Below, piece by piece: positions 57,505-64,000 of a stretch of DNA of 64,000 nt. Within the stretch, counting starts at the first letter, position 1. Every line of letters begins with the position of its first letter. A model generated the notes under the pieces. The model was given only the letters and a program-made list of their open reading frames with translations, did no database searches and was not told where the DNA came from. The stretch spans positions 106,248 through 170,247 of the forward strand of contig JBBHKE010002129.1 in NCBI GenBank assembly GCA_037447655.1, in the 5' to 3' direction. This stretch comes from Zygnema cylindricum. Taxonomy: Eukaryota > Streptophyta > Zygnematophyceae > Zygnematales > Zygnemataceae. Made by a program: the position numbers and the translations under genes.

Positions 57505-60500
57505 GAAAAAGTGGTATGTTTTTGCAGGTGAAGCAAGTGAGTGAGAAAGTGGTTTTGCAACAAAAGGCCTACATTCTTTTTTACATTCGAACTTCCTCTC
57601 CCTCCACCCCCCCAAGGAGAGAGGAGAGGCCTCCTCAACCGGTAATCTCAGAGGAGGAGAGGGCGAAGGAGAAGGTGGGGAGGGAGGATAAGGAGAAGGA
57701 GAAGGAGAAGGAGAAGGAGAAGGAGAAGGAGAAGGAGAAGAAGGAGAAGGAGAAGGAGAAGAAAAGGCAGAAGATGGAAGTGGAGAAGAAGAAAAAGGAG
57801 GAGGAGCAGGAGACAGAGGAGAAGGAGGAGGATAAGGAGAAGATAGAGAAGGAGGAGGAGAAGGAGAAGGAGATGGGGAAGAAGGTGGAGAAGGAGAAGA
57901 AGGAGAAGAAAGAGGAGGCGGGGGTGGCGGAGGAGGAGAGAGAGGCGAACGAGGAGAGAGAGGAGAGAGAGGAGGGGGTGGAGAGAGAGAAGGGTGGGGA
58001 GGGGGAGGAGAGGGATCTAAAGGCAGGGTTTAGTGGGAGAAAATTGGTAAAAGTTGGAAAATTGAAAATTGAAAAAACTTTTTGGGACGAATTGCGTCGA
58101 AAAAAATTAAAAAAAATAAAAAAGTTAAAAGAGTTAGATAACTTACCGATATTATTTTCGAAAAGTCGAAATCCTTTACGTGTACTTCTGAAAAATTCTT
58201 CCATTAGAATTTTTTTTAGGGCATCTGAAAATCTTCGGGCAGAAAATAAATTGGGGGAAGAGGAAAATGGAAATTTTTTGGGAGGGAGATTGGAGTTGGA
58301 AAGTGTTTTCCATAAGGGGGAGAGGGAGAGGTTGGAAAGGGAAGGGAGTGAGGGAGAGGGAGAGGGAGAGAGAGAGGGAGGGAGTGGGAAGAGGAGAGGA
58401 AAAGAAGGGTCAGAGAGGGAGGTAGAGGTAAGAGATAGTAAAAGGAGGAAGAAGAAGAAGAAGGGTAAGGTACAAATGGAAGAAGGAGAGGAGGGAAGAG
58501 GGGGAGTTCAAAAGGGAGAAGAGAAGAGGGAGGAGGTAGAGAAGAGTATGGAGATAGAGAAGAGGAGGGAGGTAGAGGAGGTAGAGGGAGGAGAGGGAAA
58601 GAGGGAAGGAGAAAGAGAAAATGGAGGTAGTGAGAGAGAGGCCGATGGATCGTTTGGAGAAGAGAGGAGGGAAGGAAGTGGGTTTTCTGTGGTGGGGAGA
58701 GGGGTAGAGGAAGGGCTTGGAAATATGGGAGGGGGGGGTAGAGGTAGGACGGGTAGTGTATTTTCAAGATAGGGGGGAGGGAGAGAGAGAAGGAGAGGAG
58801 GGCTGGACTATGGCGGGAAGTGGACGAATAATCGGTGGAAGGAATGTGGAGGGGGAGGAAGGAGAGAGTGGGGAGGAAGAGGAGGAGGAGAGGGAGCAGG
58901 GAGGTGAAGATTCGGAAGAGGAAAGGGAGAGAGGGATGGGTGATAACTCAGTCCTCAAAAGGGGCAGGAAGGAGAGAGAGGGGAAGGAGAGTATCCCATC
59001 TACTAGAGAGAAGAAGGTAGGAGAGGGAAGGGAAGGAGGAGAGGAGAGATTGAGAGGAGTAGCTGCCGTGGAAGCCCTACGAGGAGGAGGGGGAGGAGGA
59101 GGAGGGGGAGGAGGAGGAGGGGGAGGAGGAGGAGGGAGGGGAAGAGGGGGGGGGGGGGGGGGGAGGGGGGGGCGGAGGGAGAGCGCTGTATGGAGAGGAC
59201 TTCTATGGTAAGTTTTTGAACTGAAACTGAAATTGTAATTTTTTTAAATGCTTGAGATGAGAGGAGAGAGGAGAGGGAAAACCATACATGAGGGAGGAAG
59301 GGAAACCAAAGAGGGATGAGAGGGAAAAGAGGAGAGGGAAGACCATAGATGAGAGGGGAGAAGGAAGTCCATAGAGGGAGGAGATAGAAAACTATAGAGG
59401 GAGGAGAGAGAAAACCATAGAGGGATGAGAGGGAAGACCATAGACGAGAGAGGAGAGGGAAAACCATAGAGGACGGAAGAGAGGGAAGACCATAGAGGAG
59501 AGAAGAGAGAGGAGAGGAGAGTAGAGTGGATGGAGAGAAGAGGTTGGAGAGAAGAGGGAGGAGAGGAGAGTGGAGAGGAGAAAGAGAAGAAGAGAGTAGA
59601 GGAAGAGGAGAGAACAGAGGGGAAGCAGAGGAGAGAAAAGAGGAGAGGGGAGAGAGGAGAGAGGAGAGAGGAGAGCAGAGAGAAAGAGGAGGGCAGAGAG
59701 AGAGAGGAGAGAAGTGAGGAGAGAAGAGAGGAGAGAGGAAAGTTGAGAGGAGAGAAGAGGGAGAAGAGAGGAGAGACGAGAAGAGAGGTGAGAAGAGAGG
59801 AGAGAAGCGGGAGGAGTTGGAAGAGTTTTGTTATTTTGTCGAGAGAGAACGAGAGAAAGAGGGCAAGGGAAAGGGAAAGGGAGAGGGAAAGGGAGAGGGA
59901 GAGGGAGAGGGAGAGGGAGAGGGGGAGGGAGAGAGAGGGAGAGGGAGAGGGAAAAGCAAAAAGGAAGGGAATGAGAGGAACACCGAGGAAGAAGAACCTG
60001 ATTCAAGGGGGTGGAGGGAGGGCGTTACAGTTCCCCAATGGAGTGAGACCGTGGGAGATCGAATCAAAATCTCCCAAGGGAAGGAGAAGGAAGAGGAGAC
60101 AAAAATTCGACGACGAAAATATGATGAGTGGTAAGGAAAAGAATTAAACTCAAATTATTAAAGGGAGAGAAAGGGAGAGAAAGGGAGGGAATGGGAGGGA
60201 GAGGGAATAAAAATCTCGAAGGAGAGGGAAGAGGAGACAAAAAGTCGAAGGAGAAAATATGAAGTGGTGAGAGAAAATGTTAAACTCAATTATTAGTGGG
60301 GAGAGAAAGGGAGAGAAAGGTAGAGAAAGGGAGTGAAAGGGAGAGAGGGTTAATAATAAAACTAATGTAAACCCAAAGCTAAAAATATCTTTATTCAACA
60401 CTATTATTCGATGTTAAGAAATAATTGGCATGAGGATTTGTTTTATTTTATATATAGTTTTTTTTGGTCCAAATAATATGGAATGATTGTGGACCGCAAA

Positions 60501-61383
60501 AAAAATAACCTTTTAGGAAAAAACAATTAGTGTTAATAATTATGTATTTATATTTTGTGTCCGAAGGGGTAAAGGAAAGGGTAAAAAATTACTTACTTTT
60601 TTAGGTACACTGGGAATCATTATTATTGATAAAAACTAATTAATATGAGGTCTACTTTAGTGTTGATAATTTTATTTCCTATTTTTGGTCCAAATGACAA
60701 GGACGATTGTGGACCACAAAATGAATTAAAGAATTATTGCTAAGAAAAAAACAATTATTGTTAATAACACTATTTTGTGTTTAGAGGGAAAAAATAAGTT
60801 GGGAAAGAATTATGTTATTAACACTAATAATAAACACTTATAATGATTCTCGAGTAACAACATGAATTGTTATTAGTGTTAAAAAACAATTAGTATGAGA
60901 TATATTTTAGTGTGACATTATATTTCCTATTTCGGGTTCACATGACGAGGACCATTGTGGACCGCAAAAAGAAGTTAAGGAAAATTAGTGTTATTTATTA
61001 GTGTTAATTTAAAAAGCGTTTATTTATTTATTTATTTATTTTTCTTTATTTATTTATCTATTTATTAATTAATTTATTTATTTATCTATTTATTGATTGA
61101 TTGATTTGTTTATTAATTTATTTATGTATTTATTTATTTTATTACATATATTTTTCTATTTTTATTTTTCTGCAGGGATATGGATTTGGACAAAGGAAAA
61201 ATAAAAAAAGTGAAGTCAAAAATTCCGAAAGAAAACGACGATGAGTTTGGAAATACCGAAAATAAAAATCCTTTCCAAATTTTTTCGGTCGAAAAAGGGA
61301 AGAAAGAATTATTTCGTCGAGAAGAAAAAAAAAGAGGGAAAAAGAAATGGGGAAACAAAGAAAATAGGAGAAAGTCTTGGTAA
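50986..61383 (+). CDS. USP36/42-type ubiquitin-specific protease (plant UBP23-like), multi-exon
   Basis: Cysteine protease that removes ubiquitin. Family members of the USP36 type act in the nucleolus. Core exons: 50986-51075, 51871-51982, 53013-53129, 53901-54076, 55006-55157, 55691-55859, 56602-56724, then 57528 onward. Phases match at every junction and the first seven sum to exactly 313 codons. Cys box [26 protein letters not shown], zinc-ribbon cysteines (CSVCQFC and YRCSRCKK), [10 protein letters not shown], His box HSGHYFGF and LMDDTR are present, so the catalytic residues are intact. After KAYILFYIR the frame continues into a Lys/Glu-rich tail to at most 58769. Further C-terminal exons: about 59844-60130 ([12 protein letters not shown]) and 61176-61383, joining to give [17 protein letters not shown], the conserved family tail. 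The exon path between 58.4 and 59.8 kb is unresolved: good donors exist at 58432 and 59210. The ATG at 50986 is a choice; upstream exons are possible. Confidence 0.85.
51085..51655. repeat. CT-rich microsatellite in intron 1 of the protease gene
   Basis: About 570 bases of CTCTCC/CCCTCT units begin a few bases after the exon 1 donor. Several false ORFs on both strands arise from it. Confidence 0.92.
52255..52600. repeat. A-rich GGGAAAAAGAAAG repeat in intron 2 of the protease gene
   Basis: Degenerate GGGAAAAAGAAA units. Minus-strand Phe-rich ORFs here are artefacts. Confidence 0.85.
53190..53366 (+). repeat. Two echoes of the exon 3 donor edge (protease gene)
   Basis: The true exon end and donor (53103-53135) read ATGGGCCTTGTCCGAGGG, TTGAGGA, then GTATCCC. 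Copies follow at about 53196-53232 (AAGGGTCTCTTCCGAGGG, CTGAGGA, GTATCCC) and 53334-53365 (ATGGGTCTTATGTGAGGC, TCGAGGGA, GTATCTT), with poly-T between. Confidence 0.75.
53552..53766. mobile_element. Hairpin MITE family A, copy 8 (intronic)
   Basis: Degraded ends, recognisable arms (AACATCTTTTCTCCTTACACTT, AAATATGTTTTAAGTGG). Lies in the intron before protease exon 4. Confidence 0.6.
54191..54890 (+). repeat. Four degraded tandem copies of the start of protease exon 5
   Basis: The true exon (55006-55157) begins CAG, GTACAATGTAGTGTTTGTCA. Earlier copies start at about 54191 (split by a TA-rich insert), 54417, 54621 and 54796, each encoding a variant of [15 protein letters not shown]. Spacing is about 175-210 bases. 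Copies at 54621 and 54796 keep a CAG acceptor after a T tract; the one at 54621 has an internal TGA. All four lose homology at the same place (near TTTTCTAGCG) and lack a donor. Confidence 0.85.
55121..55335 (+). repeat. Echo of the protease exon 5 donor edge plus GGGAGA repeat
   Basis: The true end TTTTGGACGGAGGGAACAAA, TATCGGTGCAG, GTGAGG (to 55162) recurs at about 55184-55222 as TGTTGGACGGAGGGAACAAA, TACGGTGCAG, GTGAGG. GGGAGA repeats lie between and after. Confidence 0.75.
55339..55397. repeat. (TA)n microsatellite in protease intron
   Basis: About 58 bases of alternating TA with a few interruptions. Downstream, 55540-55690 is a pyrimidine tract of GTCTTTTTCCTTTTTTT units ending at the exon 6 acceptor. 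Confidence 0.9.
55872..56095. repeat. CT microsatellite plus GGGA run in protease intron
   Basis: Starts within 20 bases of the exon 6 donor. Pure CT for about 50 bases, then CCCTCTCC units, then GGGAGGGAGG. Confidence 0.9.
56135..56484 (+). repeat. Three degraded tandem copies of the start of protease exon 7
   Basis: The true exon starts at 56602 (CAG, GAAATTAGCGAATATATGCT). Echoes start at 56135, 56250 and 56438, each after an AATTGTTTT or similar T-rich acceptor tract ending in AG. They retain about 23, 60 and 47 exon bases; the second reaches GGTCGACTCACAG. GAGAGA arrays fill the gaps. Confidence 0.85.
56852..56890 (+). repeat. Echo of the protease exon 7 donor edge
   Basis: The true end ATCTTATGGACGATACGAGA, GTAAGT (56705-56730) recurs at about 56859-56884 as ATCTTATGGCCGATACGAGA, GTAAGT, both followed by poly-T. 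Confidence 0.8.
57182..57503. repeat. GA-rich microsatellite in protease intron 7
   Basis: GGGAGA/GAGAGA array ending about 24 bases before the exon 8 acceptor. The start of the intron is less repetitive. Confidence 0.9.
59262..59515. repeat. GA-rich minisatellite with ACCATAGA core
   Basis: About nine irregular units of roughly 25-35 bases containing GAGAGGGAAAACCATAGAGG. Lies in the putative intron between C-terminal protease exons and grades into GAGAGGA repeats up to 59810. Confidence 0.8.
60206..60300 (+). repeat. Echo of the protease penultimate-exon donor edge
   Basis: The true exon end (60065-60150) contains AAGAGGAGACAAAAATTCGA, GAAAATATGATGAGTG, GTAAGG and AATTAAACTCAAATTATTA. The echo reads AAGAGGAGACAAAAAGTCGA, GAAAATATGAAGTG, GTGAGA and GTTAAACTCAATTATTA. 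GGGAGAGAAA repeats lie between and after them. Confidence 0.75.
60440..61010. repeat. Three tandem units of about 220-245 bases in the last protease intron
   Basis: Each unit has GGTCCAAAT (or GGGTTCACAT), GATTGTGGACC, a CAAAA stretch and AACAATTAnTGTTAAT. They start near 60466, 60687 and 60934. Followed by a TTTA repeat (61017-61140) just before the last exon. Confidence 0.7.
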
Positions 61384-62626
61384 AATAAAAAGTATTTACC
61401 ACAGTTTTTAGTCTTGGTTTGAGTTATATTTTGTGAGAAATAGTTTTCGTGTAAGGGTTTTTTTTTTTTGAGTGATTTTTTTTCAGTATTAGTTTTAGAT
61501 CTTTTCAATTTCAGTTTCATTTTTTTTTTCCGGGTGCAAAGTAAATAAATAAATAATTGGATGTTTTTTGGGGTTTTTGAAAAAAATAAAATTCCGAGTT
61601 GTAATTGTTCTGTGGTATATTTTCCTCCGTTTTTCGCGTTTTTTCCAATTTTCTTCCCTCTTTTGGACAGTGTGGATTCAAATTGACAATTATCCACAGT
61701 AAAGATTTTGTAAAATCCTCCGTTCTTAGGAGGTAATGAGGTGAGGCAAATTATATGCTCCATTTTTAATATGGTTCCGTAAGTTTTAGACCTTAAATAT
61801 TTTTTATTATTATTATAAAGATAACCGCGAAAATTTTCAATCCACATTATATAGTGCGACGTAAGCATTTTATTGTTCTAACCTAAAAATTATATATATA
61901 AATTTTTAATATTGAATACCAAAGTATAATTTACAATGGAAAGTCGATGGAAAGAGTATTGTATTAATATTGGCACGCACACTATCTTCATTATGCGAGT
62001 GCTATTATCCAAGGTAAAACATACTATTTGTATTTTGTGCAAATGTCATTTTCTCTTATTAAATGATTTTTTTAATTTATTTTTTTATTGTTTTTTCGTT
62101 TGTGTCATTTTTGTTTGTTATGTTGTTTTTGGGTTCAAAATATTAACACTAATTAACACACATCTTTTTTTTCTCCTTTTGAGATCTAACTCTGTAGTTG
62201 CAATTGCCTTCTTCGCCTCTAATGGTTATCAATCCAATGTCTGTTCCGGAATTTTCTGTTCTCTATTTGGAATTTTTCTTACTTTGGCTTGACTTTACTT
62301 GTGACAGGTTGTTGAGTTCAGATCCGCTCGTGAGGCTTGATTCCTTGCTGGAATCTGAATGTGGATATGGGGTTTAACATATTGAATCGGTATATGACAC
62401 TTGGAATCGGCGGATCTGCTCACTACTAATCACTCTGCCATCCCTATGCGAGTGACTCCAACCATCTCCTCTTTCCTTCCTCCCACGGTTGCTATGTCCT
62501 ACTTGTGATATCTGCAGTTTGTTAGTTATGATCATTAGATCTGTTTTCCTCCTCTCTATTTGATGACTGACTGCTTACCATTCCGCTCTTTCTTTGGAAT
62601 GTTTCCATCAATTTATCCATCAATTT
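61384..62626. other. Downstream flank of the protease gene, no gene seen
   Basis: AT-rich sequence with scattered short ORFs; no polyadenylation signal stands out. A long minus-strand ORF (61134-61868) overlaps the last exon antisense and has low-complexity Phe/Lys composition. Confidence 0.4.
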
Positions 62627-63505
62627 CTATTCGGTGCTAATTGTTCTGCCATTCACTTGCAGATTTTCCCATTGCCCCCAACTGGTTTGGTTGGAGTTGT
62701 CATCCATTGTGGCTTCGCAGCCACGAACATGCTCCATTCCCTTTGCAGCTTCTTGGCTAATTCCTGCACCCATTACTTTGTAAGCCACCCCTCCCAGATC
62801 CGTCATGATCTGTTTCATGGAGTTTGGGTCGCGCCTGCCTTCGTTTCTTACAGATTCTTGTTTAGGTTTCGATATGCCTCGCTTAGTTGTCCTGTCGCCT
62901 TGGCTGACTCTTATCACCGTGTGCAAGCTTTGTACCTGCATGAAGTTAGGTTCCTCCTGGTGCTTGATGCGAGCCTCCTTCCTATGATTATCACGCACTT
63001 GTGATTGACTCGCCTTGCCTTCTGTTCCACTTGCATGTGAACTGTTGGAGCCATCAGAGTTTGTGTCAACATTGGGCACGTTTGTGATGCTGGATTCAAT
63101 ATCCAACACTACCTCCACTTCGTTGCACTCCCACTGTTTCTAGTTCTGCTCCTCCAACCACATGAGGATATTTGAGAATTGTTATGGTAGTAAGAGGATC
63201 AGCTAACAAATCTGCGTGGCCATTGAGAAAACTAGGCTTGCTCTCTTCGCTTTGTCTAATAGGTTAGAATAGTGAGTGATGCATAATTCGATGGATGCTC
63301 TATCTTTATAGGATATTTGGAGAATAGTTTTGGTTTGCTCCGTCTTCCTAGCGAATGAGAGGTTAGGTTTGACTGCATCCTCTGCGTGGTTTGTGTCCGA
63401 ACAGTTGTTTTCCTTGACTTTTTCCATGCTTGATGAGTCTACTGCCTTCATCGATATCTCTTTGCAGCTTCTCAGGAATCGGAGGTGACGTCGCCTTAGA
63501 CTCAC
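62627..63505 (-). pseudogene. Decayed minus-strand coding region, unknown family (possible retroelement gag/ORF1)
   Basis: Two ORFs, 63505-63203 and 63118-62627, with mixed composition (ISYKDRASIELCITHYSNLL; KQIMTDLGGVAYKVMGAG). A third frame between them reads sensibly (HADLLADPLTTITILKYPHV), suggesting frameshift decay of one longer protein. No zinc knuckle or catalytic motif is seen. A retroelement N-terminal protein is a guess. Confidence 0.3.
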
Positions 63506-64000
63506 TGATCGAATTTACCTGCGTTCAACTCCTCTGTTCGGTTCAGTGAAGACACACGGGGCACCACTTTGTAGTGGGCCCATAGCATGTTAATTTTAGG
63601 CGCTCACCTTAACCTTTGGCCGAGGGTTAGGGTAGACAAACCTAGAAAATACAATAGGAAAGGGTGTCCTTATGTGGCTCACGAGAGTTTAGAGTTTGAA
63701 GTAGAATAGATGTAGACAATAGAGCATGCTGAATTAATCAGATTTGAATGGAATTGATAAAGTAGGAATTACAGATGTCTCAAAGATATTCGCTAACTAA
63801 ATAAAGTTGGATTCTCCTCCTATGACGTTGTCTAATATCTGTTATCTGTGATCCTTGTACAATGATGCTTTCTATCAATAAAGTGCTAAACACCATTACC
63901 TACCAAGTTATTGTAAGCTTGTTCTAAAAAAGGTAACTTCTTCCTAGGAAATGATCACTATTTGTTGTATGTGCACTCGTGTGGTCCAATAGATACACGC
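63506..64000. other. Window end, no feature recognised
   Basis: Mixed sequence without supported features. The ORFs at 62627-63505 may originate from an element extending through here. Confidence 0.3.

Noticed and set aside
57635-58204. Minus-strand Phe/Ser-rich ORF opposite the protease tail
   Set aside because: Antisense shadow of the Lys/Glu-coding strand.
59530-60147. 205-codon GA-repeat ORF across the penultimate protease exon
   Set aside because: Wrong frame: the conserved VTVPQW and YDEW motifs are read in the other frame that splices correctly to 61176.

Overview
This is plant-lineage (streptophyte) nuclear DNA, not bacterial. The evidence is spliced genes with GT-AG introns, two copies of a plant Nod19-type protein gene, a Ty1/copia retrotransposon, dense non-autonomous DNA transposons, long microsatellites and telo-box motifs. 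The gene-poor, repeat-rich texture and large simple-repeat-filled introns suggest a non-seed lineage such as a bryophyte, lycophyte or charophyte alga. That lineage guess is inference only. One 10-N assembly gap lies at 35829-35838.

Layout. (1) 1-12.7 kb holds a tandem pair of 'stress up-regulated Nod 19'-like genes on the + strand. Copy 1 has only its last three exons in the window (1236-2940). Copy 2 is complete (7749-12334, four exons, 483 codons before the stop). Between them is a pile of nested MITEs. (2) 13-36 kb is almost all transposon-derived. It contains a TA-duplicating MITE superfamily (TIR core CACCGTGAATCGCTATTAG), two PIF/Harbinger-like families with TAA/TTA/TGA target sites, an hAT-like element, and repeats of unclear class. 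One plausible minus-strand single-exon gene with a TATA box sits at 21890-22666. (3) 32-45 kb holds a solo LTR and a complete but mutationally dead Ty1/copia element on the minus strand (39066-45307). Its LTRs carry a tRNA-like A-box/B-box segment in antisense orientation. (4) 45.3-49.6 kb is intergenic, with a possible LTR, a telo-box-rich stretch and one unassigned ORF. (5) 50.9-61.4 kb is a long USP36/42-type ubiquitin-specific protease gene (plant UBP23-like) on the + strand. I rebuilt its exons from conserved sequence and splice sites, and the phases match at every core junction. (6) 61.4-64 kb holds decayed ORFs of unknown origin.

Most unusual observation: in the protease gene, and independently in Nod19 copy 2, short stretches spanning a splice site plus the adjacent exon edge recur as one to four degraded tandem 'echoes' in the neighbouring intron. 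I count at least seven affected exon edges in two unrelated genes, often with GA, CT or poly-T simple repeats filling the spaces between copies. This looks like a recurrent local duplication process centred on exon borders rather than a single event.

The genes do not form an operon or pathway. The Nod19 pair shares a recent duplication. The protease is an independent housekeeping-type gene, probably nucleolar by family.
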